In this document: positions 1 to 8,085 of the stretch, piece by piece
Numbering within the stretch: the first letter of the stretch is position 1
Layout: each line of letters opens with the position of its first letter
From: Nitratireductor arenosus
GTDB lineage: Bacteria > Pseudomonadota > Alphaproteobacteria > Rhizobiales > Rhizobiaceae
Direction of reading: 5' to 3'
Length of the DNA stretch: 64,000 bases
Assembly: GCF_009742725.1 (NCBI RefSeq)
Contig: NZ_WPHG01000001.1
Coordinates: 1,152,001 to 1,216,000, forward strand
Translations under genes and position numbers: made by a program
Notes under the pieces: generated by a model
Databases searched by the model: none
What the model was told of the DNA's origin: nothing
What the model saw: only the letters and a program-made list of their open reading frames with translations

Positions 1-2
1 TC

Positions 3-1790
3 GCGCCGCTTCTGCGCGCCCGCGCCCTCGACGCGCTCGCCGACGAGGACATGGTGGCGCTGCAGCGCCTCAACCTGCTCGACCCGAAATCGCCCAATCC
101 TTCCGTCGAGACGCTATTGCATGCATTTCTGCCGCATCGTTTCGTCGACCATACCCATTCAACCGCTATCCTGGCGCTGGTCGACCAGGTCCAAAGCCGC
201 GCGATCTGCGACGCTGTATTTGGCAACAAGCTCGGCTTCGTGCCCTATATCATGCCGGGCTTCGAACTCGCCAAGGTCGCGGCGGAGGTCTACGAGGCCG
301 ACCCGTCGGTGGAGGGCCTGATCCTCGACAAGCATGGCATCTTCACCTTCGGCGACACGGCCAGGCAGGCCTATGAGCGTATGATCCACTTTGTCAGCCT
401 GGCCGAGGCACATGTCGAGGCAAACGGGAAAGTGGTTTTTGCGCCGGCTAAACTTCCTGGTAACGTGGCCGACGCCGCGGAGATTGCGCCGGTGCTGCGT
501 GGCGCGGTGGCGCAGGCTCTCGGCGAGGGCCGCTTCACCCGCTTCGTTGCCGATTTCCGTGGTTCGCAAGCCGTGCGCGCCTTCGTCGACGGAGCCGATC
601 TGGAGGATTACGGCACGCGCGGCGTGTCCACGCCCGATATCACCATCCGCATCAAGAACCGGCCGGTGATCCTGCCGGCTCCGGACCGCGCCGACCTCGA
701 TGGCTGGGCCGACCGGGCCCGCGCCCGCGTTGCCGAGTTCGTCGGTTATTATTCGGCCTATTTCGCCCGTTGCGATGCCCTCGACGACGTCGCGCGCACC
801 ATGCTAGACCCGATGCCGCGCCTGGCGCTGGTGCCGGGTCTCGGCCTGTTCGGCTTCGGCCGCACCGCCAGGGACGCAAGCATTTCGGCCGATGTCGGCG
901 AGATCTGGATCGAGGCCGTCACCGGGGCCGAACGGCTCGGCCGTTTCACGCCGCTGCCTGAGGACGAGCTGTTCCGGCTCGAATATTGGTCGCTGGAACA
1001 GGCCAAGCTCGCCGGCGCGAAATATCTGCCGTTGACCGGCCAGGTCGCGGTGGTGACCGGCGGCGGTGGCGCGATCGGGGCGGCAACCGCCAAGCTCTTC
1101 GCCGAAAACGGCGCCCATGTCGTGGTCGCCGATCTCGACGCGGCCCGCGCCGAGTCCGCCGCCCAGGCGGCCGGCAATGCCGCGATCGGCCTTGCCTGCG
1201 ACGTGACGGACGCCGACAGCGTGGCGGCGTTGTTTAAAACGGCGGTGGCGCGTTTCGGCGGCGTCGACATTCTCGTCTCCAATGCGGGAGCGGCGATGGA
1301 GGGCGAGATCGGCACCCTGGCCGAAAAGGCCCTGCGCGACAGTTTCGAACTCAATTTCTTCGCCCATCAAAGCGTTGCGCAGCAAGCGGTGCGGGTGATG
1401 AAACAGCAACAGACCGGCGGCGTGCTTTTGTTCAACGCCTCCAAGCAGGCGGTGAATCCCGGCGCCAGATTCGGCGCTTACGGCCTGCCGAAGGCGGCGA
1501 CGCTGTTTTTGTCGCGCCAATACGCGCTCGAATATGGCGCGATCGGTATTCGCTCCAACGCGGTCAACGCCGACCGCATCCGCTCAGGCCTGCTGACCGA
1601 CCAGATGATCGCCAGTCGCGCCGAGGCGCGCCAGCTTTCGGAAAAGGATTATCTGTCGGGCAATCTGCTCGGCCAGGAGGTCACCGCCCGCGACGTCGCC
1701 CGGGCCTTTCTCGACCAGGCGCTCGCCGACCGCACCACCGCCGGCGTGACCACGGTCGACGGCGGCAACATCGCCGCCGCGCTGCGCTAG
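3..1790 (+). CDS. Bifunctional class II aldolase / short-chain dehydrogenase, 5' truncated by window edge
   Basis: The reading frame is open from base 3, so the true start lies upstream. The 595 visible codons are roughly 100 short of the usual ~700 aa of RhaD-type fusion proteins. The N-terminal half is a class II aldolase/adducin domain with a zinc-binding HxH in the motif DHTHSTAIL (about bases 147-173). The C-terminal half is a Rossmann SDR with a TGGGGAIG cofactor loop (about 1056-1080), a NAG motif and a catalytic YxxxK written YGLPK (about 1478-1492). The family typically splits rhamnulose-1-phosphate or a similar ketose phosphate and oxidises or reduces the released aldehyde; the substrate here is not determined. 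The next gene is the unrelated mod operon, so any sugar operon would lie upstream of the window. Confidence 0.9.
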   Translation, partial: APLLRARALDALADEDMVALQRLNLLDPKSPNPSVETLLHAFLPHRFVDHTHSTAILALVDQVQSRAICDAVFGNKLGFVPYIMPGFELAKVAAEVYEADPSVEGLILDKHGIFTFGDTARQAYERMIHFVSLAEAHVEANGKVVFAPAKLPGNVADAAEIAPVLRGAVAQALGEGRFTRFVADFRGSQAVRAFVDGADLEDYGTRGVSTPDITIRIKNRPVILPAPDRADLDGWADRARARVAEFVGYYSAYFARCDALDDVARTMLDPMPRLALVPGLGLFGFGRTARDASISADVGEIWIEAVTGAERLGRFTPLPEDELFRLEYWSLEQAKLAGAKYLPLTGQVAVVTGGGGAIGAATAKLFAENGAHVVVADLDAARAESAAQAAGNAAIGLACDVTDADSVAALFKTAVARFGGVDILVSNAGAAMEGEIGTLAEKALRDSFELNFFAHQSVAQQAVRVMKQQQTGGVLLFNASKQAVNPGARFGAYGLPKAATLFLSRQYALEYGAIGIRSNAVNADRIRSGLLTDQMIASRAEARQLSEKDYLSGNLLGQEVTARDVARAFLDQALADRTTAGVTTVDGGNIAAALR

Positions 1791-1866
1791 CGATCCCGGA
1801 CCGCCGCAGGGCGCCGGCCCGGCCATCGCGTCACGACCGCGCGATCACAAATCTCTTGACGGCGCA

Positions 1867-1894
1867 TTCGTTATATTCAATGAAATATATCGAA
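1867..1894. promoter_or_regulatory. Molybdate box (ModE-type operator) upstream of modA
   Basis: Two 11-base arms, TTCGTTATATT and AATATATCGAA, flank a 6-base spacer, with 10 of 11 positions inverted-complementary. This closely resembles the known ModE operator core (CGnTATAT-N6-ATATnnCG). It lies 53 bp upstream of the modA ATG, just downstream of a TTGACG (1856-1861) that could be a -35 element, so a bound repressor would cover the promoter. A short ModE-like protein is encoded at the end of the same operon, which suggests autoregulation by molybdate. Confidence 0.75.
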
Positions 1895-1947
1895 ACGTGA
1901 GCGATCAGCGGTCGTTCTGATCATACTGGCGGTCGGTGGAGGGATTT

Positions 1948-2757
1948 ATGTCGGGCTTGTTGCGTTTTCCCGTTGCCGTTCGGACCTTTCTCATCCTGGC
2001 GATTGCGAGCCTGTCGGCGGTCCCGGCGCCGGCCAATGCCGGCGACAGGGTACTGGTCTTTGCCGCCGCCAGTCTGCGCAACGCGCTCGACGAGATCGGC
2101 GCGGCCTGGGGGGAGAAGACCGGCGCGACGCTGGTGGTCTCCTATGCCGGCAGCTCGGCGCTCGCGCGCCAGATCGAGCAGGGCGCGCCGGCCGACCTGT
2201 TTGTCTCGGCCAATCTCGACTGGATGGACTATCTGTCCGAGCGTGGCCTGACCGACGCGGCGAGCGAACGTGAGCTGTTGTCGAACCGGCTGGTGCTGAT
2301 CGCGCCGAAGGACTCGGAGGTTGAGCTCGCCATCGCGCCCGGCGTCGATCTTCTCGCCGCGCTCGGCGATGACGGACGTCTCGCCATGGCCAACACCGAC
2401 GTGGTGCCGGCCGGCCGCTACGGCAAGGCCGCGCTGCAGTCGCTCAAAGCCTGGGACGCGGTCGAGCCGCGCGTCGCGCAGGCGGAGAACGTGCGCGCCG
2501 CGCTGGCCCTGGTCTCGATCGGCGAGGCGCCGCTCGGCATCGTCTACCAGACCGACGCCGCCGCCGATGCCGACGTGCGCGTCGTCGGACTTTTCCCGGA
2601 AGAGACCCACCCGCCGATCGTCTACGCCGCCGCGCTGATGGCCGGGGTCGACAAGGACGAGGCGCGCGCCTTCCTCGCCTTCCTGCGGTCGCCGGCGGCC
2701 TCGGCGATCTTCGCCGATCACGGCTTTGTGCCGCTCGCCGTCGCGACGACCGATTGA
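1948..2757 (+). CDS. modA: Molybdate ABC transporter substrate-binding protein
   Basis: ModA captures molybdate or tungstate in the periplasm and delivers it to ModBC. The 269-aa product begins with a signal peptide (hydrophobic core FLILAIASLSAV, likely cleavage after ANA, about residue 30), followed by the ModA signature FAAASLRNAL and YAGSSALARQIEQGAPAD, where the oxyanion-binding Ser residues lie. ATG at 1948 is preferred over the in-frame GTG at 1936 because GGAGGGA (1938-1944) sits just before it. The stop overlaps a TTG that could start modB. First gene of modABC plus a ModE-like gene. Confidence 0.93.
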   Translation: MSGLLRFPVAVRTFLILAIASLSAVPAPANAGDRVLVFAAASLRNALDEIGAAWGEKTGATLVVSYAGSSALARQIEQGAPADLFVSANLDWMDYLSERGLTDAASERELLSNRLVLIAPKDSEVELAIAPGVDLLAALGDDGRLAMANTDVVPAGRYGKAALQSLKAWDAVEPRVAQAENVRAALALVSIGEAPLGIVYQTDAAADADVRVVGLFPEETHPPIVYAAALMAGVDKDEARAFLAFLRSPAASAIFADHGFVPLAVATTD

Positions 2758-2774
2758 ACGCCGCCGCGCTGACG

Positions 2775-3476
2775 ATGGATTGGCTCGGCCTCGGCCCGCA
2801 GGAATGGACGGCCGTGCGCCTCTCGCTCAAGGTGGCGCTGTGGGCCGTGGCGGCGAGCCTGCCCTTCGGGATCGCTGTGGCGCTGCTTCTGGCGCGCGGC
2901 CGCTTCTGGGGCAAGGCGCTGCTCAACGGCGCGGTGCACCTGCCGCTGATCCTGCCGCCGGTCGTCACTGGCTATGCGCTCCTGCTGGGCTTCGGCCGAC
3001 AGGGCCCGCTCGGCTCCTTTCTCGCCGAGCAGTTCGGCATCGTCTTCGCCTTTCGCTGGACGGGCGCGGCGCTGGCCGCAGCGGTGATGGGGTTTCCGCT
3101 GATGGTCAGGGCGATCCGCCTGTCGATCGAATCCGTCGACCGACGGCTCGAGCAGGCGGCCGGAACGCTGGGCGCCAACCCGCTGCAGGTGTTTTTGACC
3201 GTGACCCTGCCGCTGATCCTGCCGGGCATTCTCGCCGGCACGGTGCTCGCCTTCGCCAAGGCGATGGGCGAATTCGGCGCCACCATCACCTTCGTCTCCA
3301 ACATTCCCGGCGAGACCCAGACGCTGCCGTCGGCGATCTACACCTTCCTGCAGGTGCCGGGCGGCGAGGGCGGCGCGCTGCGGCTCACCGCGGTGTCGGT
3401 GGCGATCGCCATGGCGGCGCTGGTCGCCTCCGAATTCCTGGCCCGGCGGGCCGGGCGTGGCGCGGGTGCGGGTTGA
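2775..3476 (+). CDS. modB: Molybdate ABC transporter permease
   Basis: Inner-membrane channel subunit of the molybdate importer, about 233 aa with five or so hydrophobic segments. The EAA cytoplasmic loop that docks on ModC is visible as EQAAGTLGANPLQVF, and the ModB-typical GEFGATITFVSNIPGET follows; resemblance to the E. coli protein is strong throughout. The start is uncertain: the ATG used here gives MDWLGLGPQEW, while a TTG at 2754, overlapping the modA stop, would add seven residues. The stop codon shares its A with the modC ATG (TGATG), indicating translational coupling. Confidence 0.93.
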   Translation: MDWLGLGPQEWTAVRLSLKVALWAVAASLPFGIAVALLLARGRFWGKALLNGAVHLPLILPPVVTGYALLLGFGRQGPLGSFLAEQFGIVFAFRWTGAALAAAVMGFPLMVRAIRLSIESVDRRLEQAAGTLGANPLQVFLTVTLPLILPGILAGTVLAFAKAMGEFGATITFVSNIPGETQTLPSAIYTFLQVPGGEGGALRLTAVSVAIAMAALVASEFLARRAGRGAGAG

Positions 3477-4636
3477 TGTTCTCGCTCGACGTCACCCATC
3501 GCCAGGGCGCCTTCACGCTCGATTGCCGCTTCGAGAGCGCCGGCCGCCTGACGGCGCTGTTCGGTTCTTCCGGCTCCGGCAAGACGACGCTGGTCAACAT
3601 CGTCGCCGGGCTGATCCGTCCCGACCGCGGCCGCGTCGCGGTCGGCGAGCGCGTGCTTGTCGATACTGCGCGCCGCCTCGCCCTGCCCGTTCACCGCCGC
3701 CGCATCGGCTACGTGTTCCAGGACGCGCGATTGTTTCCGCATATGAGCGTCGCCCAGAATCTGCGTTACGGCGAGCGCCACATCCCGCAGGCCGAGCGCT
3801 ATGCGCGGTTCGACCACGTCGTCGACCTGCTCGGCATCGGCCATCTTCTGGCGCGCCGCCCCGAGGCGTTGTCGGGTGGCGAAAAACAGCGCGTGGCAAT
3901 CGGCCGGGCGCTGCTGGCCAGCCCCCGGCTGTTGCTGATGGACGAGCCGCTGGCCGCGCTCGACGAGGCGCGCAAGGAGGAAATCCTGCCCTATGTCGAG
4001 CGGCTGCGCGACGAGGCGGCGGTGCCGATCCTCTATGTCAGCCACGCGCTGGCGGAAGTGTCGCGCCTGGCCACCGACATGGTGGTGCTGGCCGGCGGCG
4101 CGGTGCGCGCGGCCGGTCCCACCGACGCCATCATGCAGCGCCTCGACCTGTTGCCGGAAGACGAGCAGGGTGAAGGCGGCGCGGTGCTCGACGGCGTGGT
4201 GGCCAGCCACGACGAGACGTTCGAGCTGACGGTCATCGACACGGGCGCCGGCGCGCTGCGCCTGCCGCGTCTCGATGCCGAGCCGGGAAAGCGCGTCAGG
4301 ATCCGGATTCGCGCCCGCGACGTGATGGTGGCGACCGAACGGCCGCGCGGCCTGTCGGCGCTCAACGTGATCGAGGGCACGATCAGGGCGCTGGAGCCGC
4401 GCGCCGGCGCTGCCGTCGACGCCTTTATCGATTGCGGCGGCCACACGCTGGTGGCGCGCATCACCCGCCAGTCCGAACGCCTGCTCGATCTCCGGCCCGG
4501 CCGCCCGGTCTTCGCCGTCGTCAAGTCGATCAGCTTCGATCGCGGCGGTCTGGCGACGTTCCGCGCCGCCGGAGAGGCCCCGTCGCCCGCCCCAGCGAAA
4601 GACGCATGGATTGCCCCGCCCGGCTCCATGGATTAG
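3476..4636 (+). CDS. modC: Molybdate ABC transporter ATP-binding protein
   Basis: Energises molybdate import. The 386-aa protein has Walker A GSSGSGKTT (30-38), Q-loop FQD (81-83), signature LSGGEKQRV (132-140), Walker B LLLMDEP (152-158) and an H-loop histidine near 190, followed by a C-terminal Mop domain (about 285-355) of the type that binds molybdate and gives feedback inhibition. The start overlaps the modB stop by one base. The same frame stays open upstream across modB, but that part is antisense-like noise. Slightly longer than the usual 350-370 aa because of a Pro/Ala-rich tail. Confidence 0.93.
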   Translation: MFSLDVTHRQGAFTLDCRFESAGRLTALFGSSGSGKTTLVNIVAGLIRPDRGRVAVGERVLVDTARRLALPVHRRRIGYVFQDARLFPHMSVAQNLRYGERHIPQAERYARFDHVVDLLGIGHLLARRPEALSGGEKQRVAIGRALLASPRLLLMDEPLAALDEARKEEILPYVERLRDEAAVPILYVSHALAEVSRLATDMVVLAGGAVRAAGPTDAIMQRLDLLPEDEQGEGGAVLDGVVASHDETFELTVIDTGAGALRLPRLDAEPGKRVRIRIRARDVMVATERPRGLSALNVIEGTIRALEPRAGAAVDAFIDCGGHTLVARITRQSERLLDLRPGRPVFAVVKSISFDRGGLATFRAAGEAPSPAPAKDAWIAPPGSMD

Positions 4637-4668
4637 GACCGGGTGAACGCCGGTTTCGCGAGGCCCCC

Positions 4669-5010
4669 ATGCCAACCCTGAGTTTGCGGATCGACCTCGA
4701 CCCCGAAGGCCGCATCGGCCCGGGCAAGATCGCGCTTCTCGAAAACATCGCCGCGTGCGGCTCGATCTCGGCCGCCGCGCGCTACATGGCCATGTCCTAC
4801 AAGCGCGCCTGGGATCTGGTCGAGGAGATGAACCGCATCTTCGGCAAGCCGCTCGTCGCCGCCCGCACCGGCGGCAAGCGCGGCGGCGGCGCCGAATTGA
4901 CGCCGGTCGGGCTGGCGGTGGTGAAACGCTTTCGCGCTATCGAGGAGGCCGCGAGCGCGGCCACCGCCCATCACATTAGCGCGCTGCAGGCCGCAATCGA
5001 CGCGGCGTGA
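4669..5010 (+). CDS. modE: ModE-like winged-helix regulator, DNA-binding domain only
   Basis: A 113-aa protein matching the N-terminal LysR-like winged helix of ModE: GPGKIALLENIAACGSIS followed by the recognition helix AARYMAMSYKRAWDLVEEMN and a wing with GGKRGGGAELTPVG. It lacks the C-terminal molbindin repeats of E. coli ModE, as do many alphaproteobacterial and standalone ModE-type proteins. It starts 32 bp after modC in the same direction, so it is probably the last gene of the mod operon. With the palindrome upstream of modA it probably represses the operon; how it senses molybdate without a Mop domain is open. Confidence 0.85.
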   Translation: MPTLSLRIDLDPEGRIGPGKIALLENIAACGSISAAARYMAMSYKRAWDLVEEMNRIFGKPLVAARTGGKRGGGAELTPVGLAVVKRFRAIEEAASAATAHHISALQAAIDAA

Positions 5011-5091
5011 AACCGGCGACGATGGCGCAAAAGCCGTCCGGCCGCCCCGGGCGCGGATCGATAGCGCGTCTTCTCGAAACGGCTGGTCGGC

Positions 5092-5616
5092 TCACGTCGT
5101 CGGCGCGCCCGCTTCCGCCTGCTTACGCGCGACAACCGCTTCGTAGGCCGTTTGCAAATGAGCCCGTACGCCCGGCGCGTCTCGTTTCGTATCCGCAACG
5201 ATCCGCAGATGCTCTTCGCGCAGCTCGTTCATGAAGGCCTCCCACATCGCCGGCCCGCCCTCCTCCAACAGCTTGGCGCGAATGCTCAGCTCTTCGCTTA
5301 CCGGCAGCCAGACCCGGCCCCAGGCGCCGAGTTGCGCCAGCACCGGCACCAGCGAGATCGCCATTTCCGTCAGACTGTAGATCGCCTTTTGCTTATGGCT
5401 TGGATCGTCCGCCTTGGTCAGCATGCCGATCTGGACGAGCATTTTCAGTCGGTCGGCGAGGATGTTGGAGGAAATGCCTTCCTGCGAGCGCAACAGCTCG
5501 CGGAAATGCCGTTTGCCGCCGAAGATCATGTCGCGAATGATCAAAAGGGACCATTTGTCCCCGAACACTTCCAGCGACAGATTGATCGGGCAGCCTGATC
5601 GGTGTTCCTCGTTCAT
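5092..5616 (-). CDS. HxlR/DUF24-family transcriptional regulator
   Basis: A 174-aa winged-helix protein. The HxlR pattern is clear: SGCPINLSLEVFGDKWSLLI near the N-terminus with the conserved cysteine, then RHFRELLRSQEGISSNILADRL as recognition helix region. The C-terminal ~70 aa is longer than in minimal HxlR proteins (~110 aa). ATG at 5616 (MNEEHRSGC) is preferred; an in-frame extension upstream exists but would place repeated operator-like sequence inside the gene. It is divergent from maiA, and the shared intergenic region holds three copies of CCGGTTGCA, so it may control maiA, itself, or both. HxlR proteins commonly sense electrophiles or oxidants through the cysteine. Confidence 0.88.
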   Translation of the reverse strand: MNEEHRSGCPINLSLEVFGDKWSLLIIRDMIFGGKRHFRELLRSQEGISSNILADRLKMLVQIGMLTKADDPSHKQKAIYSLTEMAISLVPVLAQLGAWGRVWLPVSEELSIRAKLLEEGGPAMWEAFMNELREEHLRIVADTKRDAPGVRAHLQTAYEAVVARKQAEAGAPTT

Positions 5617-5631
5617 GATACGCTCGCAAGT

Positions 5632-5700
5632 CCGGTTGCAATCCGAGATCGCCCGTTCTAGGCAAACCGGTTGCATATTGCAATCGAACGTCCGGTTGCA
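5632..5700. promoter_or_regulatory. Three CCGGTTGCA repeats, candidate HxlR operator
   Basis: The 9-mer CCGGTTGCA occurs at 5632-5640, 5667-5675 and 5692-5700, all in the same orientation. The middle copy extends into an inverted repeat TTGCA-TAT-TGCAA (5671-5683). The cluster lies between the divergent HxlR regulator and maiA starts. Confidence 0.5.
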
Positions 5701-5791
5701 TCCATTCGCCTTGTGTGGGTCGGAAGGCTTGACCCCGGCGCGCAAATGACCGACCCAGATCGGATCACTTCGTCTTCAGGATCGATCGACC

Positions 5792-6436
5792 GTGAAACTC
5801 TATACTTATTTCCGTTCCTCCGCCGCCTACCGGGTGCGGATCGCGCTTGCCCTCAAGGGACTGTCGTTCAAACCCGTCTACGTCCATCTCGTCAAGAATG
5901 GCGGCGAACACCGCTCCTCGAGCTACCGTGCGGTCAATCCACAAGGGCTGGTGCCCGCGCTCGAGGACGATGGTGCCGTCGTTTCCCAATCGATCGCGAT
6001 CTGCGAATATCTTGAGGAAAAATATCCCGATCCGGCCCTGCTGCCGGCAACGCACGCGGACCGTGCCTATGTGCGCGCGCTCATGGCAGCGGTTGCCTGC
6101 GACATCCATCCGCTCAACAATCTGCGCGTCCTCAACCATTTGACCGGCCCGCTGCAGCTTAGCGACGACGTCCGGCTCGGCTGGTATAAGCACTGGATCG
6201 CCGTCGGTTTCGAGGCGCTGGAATCGCAACTCGTCGCCTCGGGCGTTGCCGGGCGTTTTGCCTTTGGCGACACCCCGACGCTCGCCGACGCCTTCCTCGT
6301 GCCGCAGGTCTACAATGCGCGGCGCTTCGACTGCCCGCTCGACGCCTATCCCACGATCACGCGCATCGCCGATGCCTGCGAAGCGCTCGACGCCTTTCAC
6401 GCCGCCCGTCCGGAGGCGCAGGGCGACGCCGCCTGA
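5792..6436 (+). CDS. maiA: Maleylacetoacetate isomerase (zeta-class glutathione transferase)
   Basis: Catalyses glutathione-dependent cis-trans isomerisation of maleylacetoacetate to fumarylacetoacetate in tyrosine/homogentisate breakdown, in the cytosol. The 214-aa product has the zeta-class N-terminal motif SSAAYRVRIAL (residues 9-19), where the usual SSCSWRVR reads SSAAYRVR, then the glutathione-binding VPALEDDG and SQSIAICEYLEE, and the C-terminal helical domain with CDIHPLNNLRVL. GTG start at 5792. No homogentisate dioxygenase or fumarylacetoacetase lies beside it, so the assignment rests on the family. The divergent HxlR regulator is a plausible controller. Confidence 0.88.
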   Translation: MKLYTYFRSSAAYRVRIALALKGLSFKPVYVHLVKNGGEHRSSSYRAVNPQGLVPALEDDGAVVSQSIAICEYLEEKYPDPALLPATHADRAYVRALMAAVACDIHPLNNLRVLNHLTGPLQLSDDVRLGWYKHWIAVGFEALESQLVASGVAGRFAFGDTPTLADAFLVPQVYNARRFDCPLDAYPTITRIADACEALDAFHAARPEAQGDAA

Positions 6437-6445
6437 GGAGCCGCC

Positions 6446-6612
6446 GCCGTCCATCGGCACGGTCGCCGTCTCGCTCTCGGGCAAAAGGGGCAGCGGGGTT
6501 TCGGCAAGGGTCGATTTGCCGGCGCCGGGCGGGCCCGCCATCGCCACCATGAGGCGCGACAATCCCGCGCGCGCCGAAACAGGGTGGCGGCGAGGTGGGC
6601 GATCTCGGTCAT
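6446..6612 (-). pseudogene. Remnant of a P-loop sugar/nucleoside kinase (N-terminal fragment, frameshifted)
   Basis: Reading the minus strand from an ATG at 6612 gives MTEIAHLAATLFRRA, and after a frameshift near a GCGCGCGC run (about 6567-6574) LMVAMAGPPGAGKSTLAET and VPMDG. This is the start of the uridine kinase/pantothenate kinase-like family common in rhizobia, whose Walker A is AGPPGAGKST and which continues MDGFH. Similarity stops at MDG, about 10 bp from the maiA stop, so the remaining ~150 residues are gone. This accounts for most of the 331-bp gap between maiA and the LysM gene. The rest of that gap shows nothing except the RBS of the next gene. Confidence 0.65.
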
Positions 6613-6767
6613 GGAACGACCTCGTCAGGAGCCTTGCCGACGATCCAACGGTCGTAGTCTGACACCAGGAAATGGACCGGCGCGCCCAACTTACTGATGC
6701 GGACTTCCATTTGTCGCAGGCAAATGCAAGATTTCCGGCAGGATCATCAGATTGGAGCTGAGCTGCC

Positions 6768-7283
6768 ATGGGAATCTTCGACTTCGTCAAATCGGTCGGT
6801 AAGAAAATCGGTATCGGAGGCGACGACGAGGCGCCTGACGCCGGATCGGTGAAAAAGGAACTCGATTCCCACAAGCTCGGCACCGACAAGGTCGATGTCG
6901 AGGTGAAGGGCGACAAGGTGGTGCTGAAGGGTGTGGTTTCCGACCAGTCCGCCTTCGAAAAGGCGGTGATCGCGGTCGGCAACACGCTCGGCATCTCCAA
7001 GGTCGAGGCGAGCGAGCTCAAGGTGGTCGCGCCGGAATCCGGGCTGAAGCTCGATAGCGTCGACATGACCGAGCTGGTCGCCGCGGCCGCGCCGGCCAAG
7101 GACCCGGTTTTCCACACTGTCGAGAAGGGCCAGAATCTGTGGAAGATCGCCGAGGCGCATTACGGCAAGGGCAAGGGCGCCAAATATACGGTGATCTTCG
7201 AGGCCAACCGGCCGATGTTGTCGGACCCCGACAAGATCTATCCCGGTCAGGTCCTGCGGATTCCGGATCTGGCCGCGGCCTGA
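6768..7283 (+). CDS. lysM: BON/LysM domain protein (LysM, Kbp-like)
   Basis: A 171-aa soluble protein with no signal peptide: MGIFDFVKSVGKKIG at the N-terminus, a BON domain (about 25-85, KVDVEVKGDKVVLKG) and a C-terminal LysM domain (about 112-168, HTVEKGQNLWKIAEAHYG ... NRPMLSDPDKIYPGQVLRIP). This architecture is that of E. coli YgaU/Kbp, a cytoplasmic potassium-binding protein; rhizobial annotation often calls it peptidoglycan-binding LysM. Monocistronic: a strong rho-independent hairpin lies 38 bp after the stop. Confidence 0.92.
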   Translation: MGIFDFVKSVGKKIGIGGDDEAPDAGSVKKELDSHKLGTDKVDVEVKGDKVVLKGVVSDQSAFEKAVIAVGNTLGISKVEASELKVVAPESGLKLDSVDMTELVAAAAPAKDPVFHTVEKGQNLWKIAEAHYGKGKGAKYTVIFEANRPMLSDPDKIYPGQVLRIPDLAAA

Positions 7284-7320
7284 GCCGCCGGATCCGGTTT
7301 CGGGTTGCCAACGAAGAAGC

Positions 7321-7345
7321 GGCGGAACACAGGTTCCGCCGTTTT
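7321..7345 (+). terminator. Rho-independent terminator after lysM
   Basis: Perfect 8-bp stem GGCGGAAC/GTTCCGCC with a 4-base ACAG loop, followed by GTTTT. It separates lysM from alkB, whose own RBS lies 17 bp further on. Confidence 0.75.
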
Positions 7346-7373
7346 GCATTCGAGAGAACCCGAGAAGGTCGAT

Positions 7374-7994
7374 ATGACGGAACTGCCGCCCGGGGTGCGC
7401 CACATCGCCAGCTATCTGACGCCGGCCGCCCAGGCCGCGCTGGTGGCGGACATCCGTGCCGTCGTCGCCGATGCGCCGCTCTACACGCCCGAAATGCCGA
7501 GGACCGGCAAGCCGATGAGCGTGCGCATGACCAATTGCGGATCGCTCGGCTGGGTGACCGACCGCGACGGCGGGTACCGCTACCAGCCGACCCATCCCGA
7601 AACGGGCCGGCCATGGCCGGCGATCCCCCACAGCCTGCGCGCGATCTGGGGCGATCTTTCCGGTTACCCGTATCCGCCCGAGGCCTGCCTGGTGAATTTT
7701 TATACGCCCGCCGCCAGGATGGGCCTGCATCAGGATCGCGACGAGAACGAATTCGCCGCGCCGGTCCTGTCGATCTCGCTCGGCGATGCCTGCCTGTTCC
7801 GTGTCGGCGACACAAGGCGCGGCGGGCGCACCGTCTCGATCAGGCTGGAAAGCGGCGACCTCGTCGTGCTCGGCGGCGAGGGACGGCTTTGCTATCACGG
7901 CGTCGACCGCATCTATCCCGGCACATCGGATCTGCTGAAGACGTCCGGCCGCATCAATTTGACCCTGCGCCGCGTGACCAAACCGGACGCATAG
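7374..7994 (+). CDS. alkB: Alpha-ketoglutarate-dependent dioxygenase AlkB (DNA repair)
   Basis: Oxidative demethylase for 1-methyladenine and 3-methylcytosine in DNA/RNA, using Fe(II) and 2-oxoglutarate. The 206-aa product has the substrate-side motif SVRMTNCGSLGW, the Fe-binding HxD in LHQDRDENEF, the distal Fe ligand His in CYHGVDRI, and the 2-oxoglutarate-binding RINLTLRR. ATG 7374 follows GAGAAGG (7362-7368); the frame is open further upstream, but that would run into the lysM terminator. Single gene, convergent with the aldolase downstream. No ada-like partner nearby. Confidence 0.93.
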   Translation: MTELPPGVRHIASYLTPAAQAALVADIRAVVADAPLYTPEMPRTGKPMSVRMTNCGSLGWVTDRDGGYRYQPTHPETGRPWPAIPHSLRAIWGDLSGYPYPPEACLVNFYTPAARMGLHQDRDENEFAAPVLSISLGDACLFRVGDTRRGGRTVSIRLESGDLVVLGGEGRLCYHGVDRIYPGTSDLLKTSGRINLTLRRVTKPDA

Positions 7995-8085
7995 CCCCGT
8001 ATGTCCTCTATGCCGGCGCCTTCGGGATCGACAGCCGCGCATGGCCGGAACGGCGGCGGTCGGCGCCGTCGGTAACCTGATCTGC

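Noticed and set aside
5765-7117. Minus-strand open frame containing a Walker A sequence across maiA and lysM
   Set aside because: Only the part around 6446-6612 resembles a protein family; the remainder is antisense to two real genes, so it is reported as a remnant.
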